A stretch of 64,000 bases of DNA from Pseudomonas sp. LBUM920 (GCF_003852315.1 NZ_CP027762.1:1531501-1595500); one strand, 5' to 3'. Positions 1 through 8,365 are shown, numbered from the stretch's first letter. Made by a program: numbers and translations. Notes: generated by a model from the letters alone, not told the origin.

Positions 1-24
1 CTTGAGTTCGGTGATTCGTAACAT
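1..24 (-). CDS. Start of an FAD-dependent oxidoreductase gene (partial)
   Basis: Eight codons on the reverse strand read MLRITELK and run off the left edge. This N-terminus matches my recollection of the conserved COG2509-type FAD/NAD(P)-dependent dehydrogenase of pseudomonads. The ATG follows a weak GGATCC-like ribosome site. Only the start is visible, so the identification is tentative and rests on eight residues. Confidence 0.4.
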
Positions 25-130
25 GACGGGATCCGGTAGGCGGCGGACAAAAAGGCCGGCTGTTTTGCAAACCGGCGATTATAAGCCCCAAAGGCGGTTT
101 TCCGACACGTTAAAACAGCGTTGGGCCGAA

Positions 131-802
131 TCAGTCGTCGCGAGAACCGCCGAATGCCGCGCAACCACGCTGCACTTGGCCGTTGACGCGCAACTCGGCG
201 GTCATGTGTTGCAGGCTGCCGCTGACGCTGTCGATGCACCGCTGCGGCGCGACCCAGAGTTCGATGTGCTGGTTATTGGCTTCGGTCATCAGGTTGAAAC
301 GGCCGTCGCCCAGTTGCTCTTCCACAAAAGGCACCGCCAAGGGTGGCTGGCCTTCGCGCTCCAGCACCATGCCCTTGGCGGTCACATTCATCGCCCAGGC
401 GGGTTTATGGCCATTGGCGCGCAGCACCATGCGCTTGAAGTCCGGGTCGTTGCAGGCCGAAGTCGAACGTTCCATGCGATAGAGCTGTTGCAGCTCTACC
501 GAGCCCTGGGTGCCAGTGGCAACCCCGGAGAACTTGCCGCGCAAGTCGGCAAACAGTGCGCCCTGTTGCCCAGCCAGTGAGGCGGCTTCCTGCAGGATGC
601 TGGTGCCGCCGGCGTCGTTGACCACGTAGTTGCGTTTGTCACCGCAAGGCTGGAACAACAGCTTGCCGTCAACGGCCGTCAATTCACCCTGCATGCGGGT
701 CAACCCGGCGGTAGACGGCTTTGCCGGCTCGCTCTCGAACATCTGGCAAGCGGTGAACAGAGGCAGCAGGGCAAACAGAACTAGGGTACGGGCGGCGCGC
801 AT
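131..802 (-). CDS. Putative outer-membrane lipoprotein, COG3650-like
   Basis: The 223-residue product begins with a short positively charged segment, a hydrophobic stretch and the lipobox LFTAC with Cys19 as the likely lipidation site. After cleavage it would be an envelope lipoprotein, with no Asp at +2 to suggest inner-membrane retention (the next residues are QMF). Three more cysteines (in QPCGD, STSACND and PQRCID) plus one near the C-terminus could form disulfides. I recall similar COG3650-type lipoproteins in pseudomonads, none with a firm function. It stands alone, transcribed away from the SDR gene region. Confidence 0.7.
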   Translation of the reverse strand: MRAARTLVLFALLPLFTACQMFESEPAKPSTAGLTRMQGELTAVDGKLLFQPCGDKRNYVVNDAGGTSILQEAASLAGQQGALFADLRGKFSGVATGTQGSVELQQLYRMERSTSACNDPDFKRMVLRANGHKPAWAMNVTAKGMVLEREGQPPLAVPFVEEQLGDGRFNLMTEANNQHIELWVAPQRCIDSVSGSLQHMTAELRVNGQVQRGCAAFGGSRDD

Positions 803-899
803 TTATCGGGTCTCCAAACAAGTGCCGCCACGTTACGCAGGCTGACGCCGCACCACAACCCCAGCGCCCGGCTTCAGGCAATTCTGACAGACGCCGGAT

Positions 900-1499
900 T
901 CAGCCGACGATAAACGTCTGGCCGGTCTGCAGGCCTTCTACGCTTTTGGCGTAGGCCAGTGCTACGTCGGCACCCGGAGCCGGTTTGTAACCGCGGAAAT
1001 ACGGGGCGTAGCTGCCCATCGCTTCCAGCAGGACGGTCGGGCTCACGGCGTTGACGCGCAGGCCGCGTGGCAATTCGATCGCCGCGGCTTTGACGAAGGC
1101 GTCAATGGCGCCATTGACCAATGCGGCCGAGGCGCCGGTACGGATGGGGTCACGGTTGAGGATGCCGCTGGTGAAGGTGAACGAGGCGCCGTCGTTGGCA
1201 TATTCGCGGCCGATCAGCAGCAGGTTGACCTGGCCCATCAGCTTGTCGCGCAGGCCCAGGTCAAAATCGCTTTCGCTCATTTCACCCAGTGCTACGAAAT
1301 TCACGCTACCGGCCGCGCAGATCAGGGCATCGAACTTGCCGGTCTGTTCGAACAGCTTGCGGATCGACGCGCTGTCGCTGATATCCACCTGAAAGTCGCC
1401 GCTTGTGCGACCGATGCTGATCACCTCGTGACGCTGAGCCAGTTCTGCCTTGACTGCCGAGCCGACCGTGCCGCTGGCACCAATCAATAGGATTTTCAT
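900..1499 (-). CDS. Short-chain dehydrogenase, atypical (no YxxxK)
   Basis: This 199-residue protein has the Rossmann nucleotide motif GASGTVGSAV (residues 8-17) and an N-terminal half typical of NAD(P)-dependent short-chain dehydrogenases. The catalytic Tyr and Lys of the usual YxxxK are not visible: the region aligning with YSASKAA reads SAALVNGAIDAFVKAA, so Tyr appears to be Ala and Lys to be Asn. It is also short for the family (usual length about 250). It may be a weak reductase or a regulatory NAD(P)-binding protein. It lies divergent to a LysR regulator with 103 bp between them, so LysR probably controls it. Confidence 0.85.
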   Translation of the reverse strand: MKILLIGASGTVGSAVKAELAQRHEVISIGRTSGDFQVDISDSASIRKLFEQTGKFDALICAAGSVNFVALGEMSESDFDLGLRDKLMGQVNLLLIGREYANDGASFTFTSGILNRDPIRTGASAALVNGAIDAFVKAAAIELPRGLRVNAVSPTVLLEAMGSYAPYFRGYKPAPGADVALAYAKSVEGLQTGQTFIVG

Positions 1500-1602
1500 C
1501 GTGCTGTTCCTCCTGGGGTAAGTGAAGGTTCAGTCTAGTGTGGCTTTTCAGGTGGATAAACGTGCTAATAGGCAACCTTTGGTTTTCAAATGGAAACAAT
1601 CC

Positions 1603-2517
1603 ATGAGCGAGATGGATGACTTGGCGGCCTTTGCCGTTCTGATCGAAGCCGGCAGTTTCACCCTGGCGGCCGAGCAACTGGGGTGCAGCAAGGGCCAGTT
1701 GTCCAAGCGTATCAGCCAGTTGGAGGCGCAGTTTTGCGTGGTGTTGCTGCACCGCACCACCCGCAAGCTCAGCCTGACCGCAGCCGGTGCAGCGCTGTTG
1801 CCCCAGGCTCAAGCGCTGGTGGTTCAAGTGGAACGCGCCCGTCAGGCATTGGCGCGGCTCAAGGACGATTTGGCCGGGCCAGTGCGTATGACGGTTCCGG
1901 TGTCGTTGGGAGAAACCTTCTTCGATGGCTTGCTGCTGGAGTTCTCCAAACAGTACCCCCAAGTGCAGATCGAACTGGAATTGAACAACCGTTATCGAGA
2001 CCTGGCGCGGGATGGGTTTGACTTGGGTGTGCGTTCCGGCGCCATCGAAAATGAGCGTCTGGTGGCCAAACCGCTGCTGGCCTGGCATGAAATGACCTGC
2101 GCCAGCCCGGCCTACCTGGAGCAACACGGCGAGCCGCTGAACCCGGCAGACCTGGCGACGCACACCTGCCTGCTCAACAGCCACTACAGCGGGCGTGAAG
2201 AATGGCTGTACCACCAGCAGCACGAACTGCTTCGAGTGCGGGTCAGTGGCACCTTTGCCTCCAACCATTACAACCTGTTGAAAAAGGCCGCCCTGGTGGG
2301 CGCCGGAATCGCCCGCCTGCCGTCCTACGTGTTACCCGCGGAACTGGCTGACGGGAGATTGCGCTGGCTCCTGCGCGATTATCAGACGCGTAGCATGCCG
2401 ATGTACCTGGTTCACCCGTATCAGGGTGGCTTGCCGCGTCGCACCCAAGTGCTGGCCGACTACCTGGTGGATTGGTTCAAGCGCAGCGGCGAGGCCCTGG
2501 ACCGTCTTCAGCGGTAG
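1603..2517 (+). CDS. LysR-family transcriptional regulator
   Basis: The 304-residue product has an N-terminal winged helix-turn-helix (residues about 5-62; LGCSKGQLSKRISQLE is the recognition part) and a LysR substrate-binding domain. I chose the ATG at 1603, which gives the usual MSEMDDLAAF start, over an ATG 27 codons upstream that lies in the promoter region. An inverted repeat GTTTTC-AAAT-GGAAAC at 1582-1597 sits directly before the start and could be its own operator. The gene is divergent to the SDR gene and its last 10 bases overlap the convergent bufD gene. The effector is unknown. Confidence 0.88.
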   Translation: MSEMDDLAAFAVLIEAGSFTLAAEQLGCSKGQLSKRISQLEAQFCVVLLHRTTRKLSLTAAGAALLPQAQALVVQVERARQALARLKDDLAGPVRMTVPVSLGETFFDGLLLEFSKQYPQVQIELELNNRYRDLARDGFDLGVRSGAIENERLVAKPLLAWHEMTCASPAYLEQHGEPLNPADLATHTCLLNSHYSGREEWLYHQQHELLRVRVSGTFASNHYNLLKKAALVGAGIARLPSYVLPAELADGRLRWLLRDYQTRSMPMYLVHPYQGGLPRRTQVLADYLVDWFKRSGEALDRLQR

Positions 2518-2993
2518 CGGCGTGCAATCAAATGGTCGATGGACAGGCAGCCCGGGCCCTTGGCGACCAACAGCAGCAGCACGGTGATCCAGGTGCCGTG
2601 GGTCGGGTAGGCGTCCGGGTAAACGAAGAGTTGAATGGTCAAGGTCATGCCGATCAGGGCCAGGGCCGAGAACCGCGTGGCAAAACCCACCAGGATCAGC
2701 ACCGGGAAGAAATGCTCGGCAAACGCCGCCATGTGCGCGGCGACTTCCGGTGACAGCAAGGGCACGTGGTATTCGCTGCGAAACAGCGGCAGTGTGGACG
2801 CCGCAAGACGCGGCTCGCCGAATTGGAACGTGCCGCTGATCAAGTCGATGGCAAAGCCCTCGACCTTGGTCTGCCCCGATTTCCAAAACACCGCGGCAAT
2901 GGAAAATCGTGCGAGAAAGGCGATCAGGCTGTAGGGGATTTTCTCGAACAGAGCAATGACCCGATTGACCAGACTCGAAGGGGATGTGTTCAT
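2508..2993 (-). CDS. bufD: DoxX-family membrane protein of bufferin operon (BufD/GigT-like)
   Basis: The 161-residue product is a DoxX-type inner-membrane protein with four hydrophobic segments. The start at 2993 (MNTSPSSL) overlaps the bufC stop by 4 bp, which implies translational coupling, so I rejected a longer upstream start. DoxX proteins are the usual last member of DUF2282-DUF692-DUF2063 operons (bufABCD in Caulobacter, gigPABT in Cupriavidus). Their precise role there is not settled; quinone-linked electron transfer is one idea. The symbol is assigned by operon position. Confidence 0.82.
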   Translation of the reverse strand: MNTSPSSLVNRVIALFEKIPYSLIAFLARFSIAAVFWKSGQTKVEGFAIDLISGTFQFGEPRLAASTLPLFRSEYHVPLLSPEVAAHMAAFAEHFFPVLILVGFATRFSALALIGMTLTIQLFVYPDAYPTHGTWITVLLLLVAKGPGCLSIDHLIARRYR

Positions 2994-3766
2994 GGCAATA
3001 CCTTTTGTTCGAGGTGCAAATGAGTGATGGCGTCGTGGCTGATCAACAGGGCCAGGCATTGGTTCAGGTCGAACTGCGCCGATGCTTCAAGCGCGTGCTG
3101 CACCGCTGTCTCCAGTGCCGTGCCGTGATTCAGGCTGTCGATGAACGCGACCGAGCCGCTGTCGATGGCGAATACCTTGACCGCCAAGCCTTGGCGTAAC
3201 ACCAGCGCGCTTTGGGCGTGCCAGGGATTCAGGGTGGCCAGGCCACCTTCGGTCTGGTGCGCAGCCCAAACGGCCACCACTGCGTAAGCGCTATTCAGGG
3301 TGGCCAGGGATGGATGCAGGTGCAGGCGCAGCTTGCCCAGGTCTGTCTGGCCTTGCAGTGTTTGGAGAATGGTTTGCTGGTCCAGCGGCTGGGTGTCTGC
3401 CGCGTGATAGGCACAAACCCGCAAGCGCTCGAGCCTGGCGACGTCAGCCAGGTAGGGCACGCTGGCCGCCGGCTCAAAGGCCTGAATAAACCCTGCGAAC
3501 GCGCTGCCGTACTCGCTCATCAGCGGGCTGTCAGGTGGGCTCGCCTGAACAAAAAGACCAGCCATGGCGCGAAAAAACTCATCGCCGACCAACTGCAAGG
3601 TTACGGGGTAAGCGGTTGCCAACGCGTTGATCAACGCGCTGTGAACATTGTTGCGATACACCGCGAAACGGCTGGCCGGGTCGGCGCCGTTGCGGCTGAA
3701 CAGGCCGTCGGGGCACGCCAGGTCGGGATCGATCAGCGCGTCGGCAAACGCAGCGTGATGGCTCAT
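2990..3766 (-). CDS. bufC: DUF2063 partner protein of the MNIO enzyme (BufC/HvfC-like)
   Basis: This 258-residue protein carries an N-terminal DUF2063 domain (residues about 1-95, with the typical FAVYRNNV and AYPVTLQLVGDEFF patterns) and a less conserved C-terminal region. In MNIO systems this partner binds the precursor peptide and presents it to the DUF692 enzyme. The gene overlaps bufB by 4 bp upstream and bufD by 4 bp downstream, so the three are coupled. The name 'DNA-binding domain protein' sometimes given to this family is misleading here, because the context is peptide modification. Confidence 0.85.
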   Translation of the reverse strand: MSHHAAFADALIDPDLACPDGLFSRNGADPASRFAVYRNNVHSALINALATAYPVTLQLVGDEFFRAMAGLFVQASPPDSPLMSEYGSAFAGFIQAFEPAASVPYLADVARLERLRVCAYHAADTQPLDQQTILQTLQGQTDLGKLRLHLHPSLATLNSAYAVVAVWAAHQTEGGLATLNPWHAQSALVLRQGLAVKVFAIDSGSVAFIDSLNHGTALETAVQHALEASAQFDLNQCLALLISHDAITHLHLEQKVLP

Positions 3767-4641
3767 ACGTTCACCTGCAATAGATGCCAGTCGGCGTGTT
3801 GAGCTTCGGCATGCAGCACACTGAACGCAGGCAACTGGTTATCCCGCTCGATCAGTGTGGCCACCGGGCCCGTGCGCGTGAGTACCTGTTCGTATAACTG
3901 CCACACCGCGTTATCGATGGGCGCGCCATGGTCGTCGATCAGCAGACGATCGCCCAGGCTGTCAGTGTCTTCGGCAAACCCCGCCAGATGTATCTCCCGG
4001 ACGGCGTTTAATGGCAGCGCGTCGATGTAGGAAAGCGCCTCGCGCTGGTGATTGATGCACGACACATAGACGTTGTTGACGTCCAGCAGCAGGCCGCAGC
4101 CCGTGCGGCGGATGACCTCGCTGATGAAGTCCGTTTCGTTCAGGGTGGAGCGCTCGAATTGCAGATAGGTCGACGGATTTTCCAGCAGCATCGGCCGCTT
4201 GAGCGTGCTTTGCACCTGGTCGATGTGCTCGCACACCCGGTTCAGTGTGGCGGCGTCGTAGGCCAGGGGCAGCAAGTCATTGAGAAACACCGGGCCGTGG
4301 CTCGACCAGGCCAGGTGTTCGGAAAACGAGTGGGGTTGATAGCGTTCGATCAGCAAGGCCAACCGTGCCAGGTGCTCACGGTTGAGCGGGCCTTCGCCGC
4401 CGATGGACAGGCCCACGCCGTGCAGTGACAGCGGGTACTGCTCGCGGATCAACCCCAGGTAATGATGGAACGGCCCGCCGGCGACCATGTAGTTTTCGGC
4501 GTGCACTTCAAAAAAACCGATATCGGGCGAGGTCTCGAGCACTTCGATGAAGTGCTCGTTCTTCAGCCCCAGCCCGGCCCTGAGGGGAAGGCCGGGCACC
4601 TGAGCAGGTGAGACGGTGTGTCGGGGTAAAAGCGTCATCAT
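3763..4641 (-). CDS. bufB: DUF692 multinuclear non-heme iron oxidase (BufB)
   Basis: The 292-residue product is a DUF692 TIM-barrel enzyme. Motifs carrying the usual His, Asp and Glu metal ligands are all present in order: FFEVHAENYM, LSLHGVGLS, FSEHLAW, LLENPSTYL, LLLDVNNVYV, EIHLAGF and LIERDNQLP. Enzymes of this MNIO family oxidise cysteines of precursor peptides into heterocycles, using molecular oxygen and iron. Its substrate here is most likely BufA, encoded 23 bp upstream. Two adjacent ATG codons (4641 and 4638) could each be the start. Length is normal for the family. Confidence 0.9.
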   Translation of the reverse strand: MMTLLPRHTVSPAQVPGLPLRAGLGLKNEHFIEVLETSPDIGFFEVHAENYMVAGGPFHHYLGLIREQYPLSLHGVGLSIGGEGPLNREHLARLALLIERYQPHSFSEHLAWSSHGPVFLNDLLPLAYDAATLNRVCEHIDQVQSTLKRPMLLENPSTYLQFERSTLNETDFISEVIRRTGCGLLLDVNNVYVSCINHQREALSYIDALPLNAVREIHLAGFAEDTDSLGDRLLIDDHGAPIDNAVWQLYEQVLTRTGPVATLIERDNQLPAFSVLHAEAQHADWHLLQVNV

Positions 4642-4664
4642 CAGTACTCAGGCTGTGGGCTGTT

Positions 4665-4964
4665 TCAGGACTTGGCGGTGAAGGCGGCTGCCTGGCCGAA
4701 ACCGGTCGGCGAGGTGGAGCTTGGGGTCTTGGCGCAAGTGCCGGCCGGGACCAGCTTCCAGGCGTTGGCCTGGTCTTTGACTTTCGAGGTGCCGGCGCAG
4801 GAAGTGCCGGCGCCTGCAGCGCAATCGTTCTTGCCGGCTTCAGCGACGCCGAAGCATTTGTCCATCTTGGCGTCGTCGGCGTGGGCCATGTTCGACAGGG
4901 CAGACAGGCTCAGGGCCGAACCGAGAGCCAGGATCAGGGTTGCGGCGGACAATTTAGTGGTCAT
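4665..4964 (-). CDS. bufA: Bufferin precursor peptide, DUF2282 (BufA)
   Basis: This 99-residue precursor has a Sec-type signal peptide (residues about 1-29, ending AHA) and a mature part with four cysteines at 37, 48, 56 and 77 in the contexts DKCFGV, KNDCAAG, GTSCAGT and AGTCAKT. This is the DUF2282 pattern. Bufferins are periplasmic ribosomal peptides whose core cysteines are oxidised by BufB/BufC so that they bind copper. A GGAG ribosome site precedes the ATG. A GTAAC element at 5043-5047 (reverse strand) could be part of an ECF-sigma promoter, as for related operons, but I see no convincing -10. No ECF sigma gene lies nearby. Confidence 0.88.
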   Translation of the reverse strand: MTTKLSAATLILALGSALSLSALSNMAHADDAKMDKCFGVAEAGKNDCAAGAGTSCAGTSKVKDQANAWKLVPAGTCAKTPSSTSPTGFGQAAAFTAKS

Positions 4965-4987
4965 GGTGTATCTCCAGCAATGAGGGT

Positions 4988-5017
4988 GGGTAAGGAAGCG
5001 TTTGTGCTTGCTTACCC
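4988..5017 (-). promoter_or_regulatory. Stable hairpin in the bufA leader
   Basis: GGGTAAG and CTTACCC form a perfect 7-bp stem around a 16-base interior that can extend the helix (GAAGC against GCTTG). It lies 24-53 bases before the bufA start, inside its probable 5' leader. There is no U-tract, so it is not an obvious terminator. It could stabilise the mRNA or be a regulatory site. Confidence 0.45.
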
Positions 5018-5111
5018 CTCTAGAGTCAAGGCTTCAGGTTGCGTTACAGCAGGTTGCAAATAAATTTTCGATTCACAGCCAATAGCCCCTGAGCCTGAGG
5101 GTTCTGGTATC

Positions 5112-5128
5112 GGTGGTGCTGCACCACC
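5112..5128. promoter_or_regulatory. Perfect odd palindrome, possible operator
   Basis: GGTGGTGC T GCACCACC is a perfect 17-bp palindrome in the space between bufA and the transporter remnant. It resembles a dimeric repressor site, but its owner is unknown. It may belong to the former promoter of the decayed MFS gene. Confidence 0.35.
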
Positions 5129-5181
5129 TTGCTGTAGGATCGCGCAATGCCCGGCGACGTTACGACCAATAGGGAGCTTTG

Positions 5182-5685
5182 GTGTTGAACAAGCGCTTTA
5201 CAGATTTTTTCATCAGCAGGAATTTTTCATTTCTTTGGCTGGGGCAAGCGCTTTCGTCGTTTGGTGAGTTCGTTTTCGAGAGCACTGTCATCGTCTGGTG
5301 GGTGACGGACCAGTTTCACAACAGCGCCTTTCTGCCGACGGCCGTAGGTCTGGCAGTGGCTGCCTCGGCGATACCTCGTGTGCTGGTGGCACCACTGGCC
5401 ATCGCCTCGCTTGCCGGCACGCTGGTGTGTTCCCAGACCTTAAACCTGGCGCAGCACGTTATCGGGTATTTCGACATGCCGTTGGACGTGTATGGCGTGT
5501 ATATCTTTCTCGCTGCGGGCTTGCTGGTCACGGGCGCTGGCTTGATGCTCGTCGGCCAACGGGCCAGCAAAGGTCACTGGGCACGACGCGCTAAAAACCA
5601 CATAAAAAAACGGCCCGAGGGCCGTTTTTGTTTACGCCAATGGCTCAGCCACCGAGGTAGGCTTCACGCACTTTCGGATCCGTGA
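5182..5685 (+). pseudogene. MFS transporter remnant with large internal deletion
   Basis: The reading frame starts (GTG at 5182, after AGGGAG) like an exporter of the major facilitator superfamily: a charged start, RNFSFLWLGQALSSFGE and two helices. Near residue 80 it jumps, in frame, from the second or third helix (IPRVLVAPLA) to what look like the last two helices (residues about 110-140). The frame then runs through the livF terminator and ends inside the livF tail, so the original stop has also been lost. About 140 of the usual roughly 400 residues remain. It is almost certainly not a working transporter. Confidence 0.7.
5606..5629. terminator. Intrinsic terminator after livF
   Basis: AAAAACGGCCC-GAG-GGCCGTTTTT forms a strong GC stem with A and T tracts on both sides, so it can work in both directions. 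It lies just past the livF stop and inside the MFS remnant frame. Confidence 0.85.
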
Positions 5686-6346
5686 GCAACTGCTCCCCGG
5701 TGCCCTGCATCACCACCCGGCCGTTTTCCAGCACGTAGGCGCGGTCGGCGATTTTCAGCGCCTGGTTGGCGTTTTGCTCGACCAGGAACACCGTCACACC
5801 GTCCTTGCGCAGTTGTTCGATGATGTCGAAGATCTGCTGGATGATGATCGGTGCCAGGCCCAGCGAAGGTTCGTCGAGCAACAACAGCTTGGGCTTGCTC
5901 ATCAGCGCACGGCCGATGGCGAGCATTTGCTGCTCGCCGCCGGACATGGTGCCGCCGCGCTGGCTGAAGCGTTCCTTGAGCCTGGGGAACAAGTGCAACA
6001 CCTTGTCCATCTGCTCCTGGTAGTCGCCCTTGTCGGTGAAGAACCCGCCCATGGCCAGGTTCTCCTCCACGGTCAGGCGCGAGAACACGCGACGGCCTTC
6101 GGGCACCACCGCAATGCTCTTGCGCATGATCTGCGAGGACTGTTGCCCCACCAGTTCTTCACCCATGTAGCGGATGCTGCCGCTGTGCGCCTGCGGCGAA
6201 CCGCACAGTGTCATCAGCAAGGTCGATTTGCCGGCACCGTTGGCGCCGATCAGCGTGACGATTTCACCTTGGCGCACTTCCACGTTGACGCTGTGCAGGG
6301 CCTGGATCTTGCCGTAGAAAGTGGAAACGTTTTCGAATTGCAGCAT
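5645..6346 (-). CDS. livF: Branched-chain amino-acid ABC transporter ATPase LivF
   Basis: The 233-residue ATPase has Walker A GANGAGKST (residues 34-42), the ABC signature MSGGEQQ and Walker B LLLLDEPSLGL, with the switch histidine replaced by Gln in FLVEQN as is usual for LivF. It pairs with LivG on the cytoplasmic side of the LivHM permease and drives uptake of leucine, isoleucine and valine. It is the last gene of livHMGF, one base pair after livG, and is followed by a strong terminator. Confidence 0.95.
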   Translation of the reverse strand: MLQFENVSTFYGKIQALHSVNVEVRQGEIVTLIGANGAGKSTLLMTLCGSPQAHSGSIRYMGEELVGQQSSQIMRKSIAVVPEGRRVFSRLTVEENLAMGGFFTDKGDYQEQMDKVLHLFPRLKERFSQRGGTMSGGEQQMLAIGRALMSKPKLLLLDEPSLGLAPIIIQQIFDIIEQLRKDGVTVFLVEQNANQALKIADRAYVLENGRVVMQGTGEQLLTDPKVREAYLGG

Positions 6347-6347
6347 T

Positions 6348-7115
6348 TTACGCTTCCCCCAAATAGGCTTTGATCACTTCAGGATTGTCGCGGATCTGTT
6401 CCGGTGTCCCGTCGGCCAGCGGTGTGCCCTGGTTGATCACCACGATGTGGTCGGAAATGCTCATGACCAGTTTCATGTCGTGTTCGATCAACAGCACCGT
6501 GGCGTTGTTTTCTTCACGCAACACGCTGATCAGCGCCTTGAGGTCTTCGGTTTCCTTGGGGTTCAGGCCGGCGGCCGGTTCGTCGAGCATGAGGATCCGC
6601 GGGCGGGTCATCATGCAGCGGGCGATTTCCAGGCGACGTTGCTGCCCGTAAGCCAGGGTGCCGGCAGGGCGGTTGGCAAACTCGGTGAGGTTGACCTTGT
6701 CCAGCCAGTACTCGGCGTATTCCATCGCCTCGCGTTCGCTCTTGCGGAACGCCGGGGTCTTGAACAGGCCAGCAAAAAAGTTGGTGTTCAAGTGACGGTG
6801 CTGGGCAATCAGCAGGTTCTCGACCGCCGTCATGTCCTTGAACAACCGCACGTTCTGGAAGGTGCGCACCACGCCCTTGCGGGCGATTTCGTGGCCGGCC
6901 AGGCCCTGGATCGGCTGGCCGTCCAGCAGGATGCTGCCACCGCTCGGCTTGTAAAAGCCGGTGAGGCAGTTGAACACCGTGGTTTTGCCGGCGCCGTTCG
7001 GGCCGATCAGTGCCACCACCTGTTTTTCTTTCACGGTCAGGGCCACGCCGTTGACCGCCAGCAAACCGCCGAAGCGCATGCTCAAGTTTTCGACTTTCAG
7101 GATCTCGCGGCTCAT
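6348..7115 (-). CDS. livG: Branched-chain amino-acid ABC transporter ATPase LivG
   Basis: The 255-residue ATPase has Walker A GPNGAGKTT, the insertion typical of LivG, the region AYGQQRRLEIARCM as ABC signature, Walker B ILMLDEPAAGL and switch region LLIEHDM. I chose the start MSREILKVENL at 7115, whose ATG overlaps the livM stop by 4 bp. Longer upstream starts lie inside livM. It forms the nucleotide-binding pair with LivF. Confidence 0.95.
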   Translation of the reverse strand: MSREILKVENLSMRFGGLLAVNGVALTVKEKQVVALIGPNGAGKTTVFNCLTGFYKPSGGSILLDGQPIQGLAGHEIARKGVVRTFQNVRLFKDMTAVENLLIAQHRHLNTNFFAGLFKTPAFRKSEREAMEYAEYWLDKVNLTEFANRPAGTLAYGQQRRLEIARCMMTRPRILMLDEPAAGLNPKETEDLKALISVLREENNATVLLIEHDMKLVMSISDHIVVINQGTPLADGTPEQIRDNPEVIKAYLGEA

Positions 7116-8365
7116 TTGCGCAGCTCCATGTGTGGGCGTTGCATCGGCAGCAGACCTTGAGGACGCCAAATCATCATCAGCACCATCATGGCGCCGAACA
7201 TCAACATGCGGTATTCGCTGAACTCTCGCATCATCTCCGGCAGCAGGATCATTACGATGGCCGCCAGGATCACGCCCAGCTGCGAGCCCATGCCACCCAG
7301 TACGACGATGGCGAGGATGATCGCCGACTCGATAAAGGTGAACGACTCCGGGGTCACCAAGCCTTGGCGCGCCGCGAAGAAGCTGCCGGCGAAACCGGCG
7401 AACGTTGCCCCGAGGGTGAAGGCCGAAAGTTTGATGACGGTCGGGTTCATGCCTAGCGCTCGGCAGGCGATCTCATCTTCGCGCAACGCTTCCCACGCCC
7501 GTCCGATCGGCATGCGCAGCAGGCGGTTGATCACGAACAGTGCCGCCAGTGCCAGCAAGAGGGCCACCAGGTACAGGAACACCACTTTGCTCACCGGGTT
7601 GTAGTCGATCCCGAAGTACTCGTGGAACGTCTGCATGCCCTCGGCGGCGGTGCGGTCGAACGACAGCCCGAAGAACGTCGGCTTGGGGATGCTGCTGATG
7701 CCGTTGGGGCCGCCGGTGATATCGGTGAGGTTACGCAGGAACAGCCGGATGATTTCACCGAAGCCCAGGGTCACGATCGCCAAATAGTCACCGCGCAGGC
7801 GCAGCACCGGGAAGCCCAGCAGGAAGCCGAACGTGGCCGCCGCCATACCCGCCAGCGGCAGGCAGATCCAGAAGCCCCAGCCCAGGTAATGCGAGAGCAA
7901 CGCGTAGGTGTAGGCACCCACGGCGTAGAAGCCCACATAACCCAGGTCGAGCAGGCCGGCCAGGCCCACCACGATGTTCAGGCCCAGGCCCAGCAACACG
8001 TAGATCAGGATCAGCGTCGCGATATCCACCGCGCCGCGTGAGCCGAAGAACGGCCAGATCAGCGCGGCAACGATCAGGCCGATGATGATGTAGCGTTGGG
8101 TGCGCGGCAGGGTCAGGAACTGGCTGACCTTGGGCGATACCAACGGCCCACGGTTGCCCTTGAACAAGGCGCCGACCTGCTGGGTGAACAGCACGCGCAG
8201 GAACATCAGCACCGAGCACAGGGCGATGATGGTCAGGGTCACGGGACCGGTGCCATGCACTTCCAGGTTGATGCCCACAATGCTCAGTTTGAGGCCCAGT
8301 ACCGGAAAGGCCACGGCCCACACCAGCAAGGCGCTGAAAAACGCCGATTTAAGATATCTGCTCAT
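7112..8365 (-). CDS. livM: Branched-chain amino-acid permease LivM
   Basis: The 417-residue inner-membrane permease has two N-terminal hydrophobic segments (the LivM-specific extension) followed by the BPD_transp_2 core with about eight helices. The cytoplasmic EAA-like loop GRAWEALREDEIACRALG is the contact for the ATPases. Length agrees with the family (about 420). It overlaps livH upstream and livG downstream by 4 bp each, so the genes are coupled. Confidence 0.95.
   Translation of the reverse strand: MSRYLKSAFFSALLVWAVAFPVLGLKLSIVGINLEVHGTGPVTLTIIALCSVLMFLRVLFTQQVGALFKGNRGPLVSPKVSQFLTLPRTQRYIIIGLIVAALIWPFFGSRGAVDIATLILIYVLLGLGLNIVVGLAGLLDLGYVGFYAVGAYTYALLSHYLGWGFWICLPLAGMAAATFGFLLGFPVLRLRGDYLAIVTLGFGEIIRLFLRNLTDITGGPNGISSIPKPTFFGLSFDRTAAEGMQTFHEYFGIDYNPVSKVVFLYLVALLLALAALFVINRLLRMPIGRAWEALREDEIACRALGMNPTVIKLSAFTLGATFAGFAGSFFAARQGLVTPESFTFIESAIILAIVVLGGMGSQLGVILAAIVMILLPEMMREFSEYRMLMFGAMMVLMMIWRPQGLLPMQRPHMELRK

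Noticed and set aside
2..580. 192-residue forward frame at the left edge
   Set aside because: It lies opposite the lipoprotein gene, lacks a ribosome site and codes for His/Ala-rich shadow sequence.
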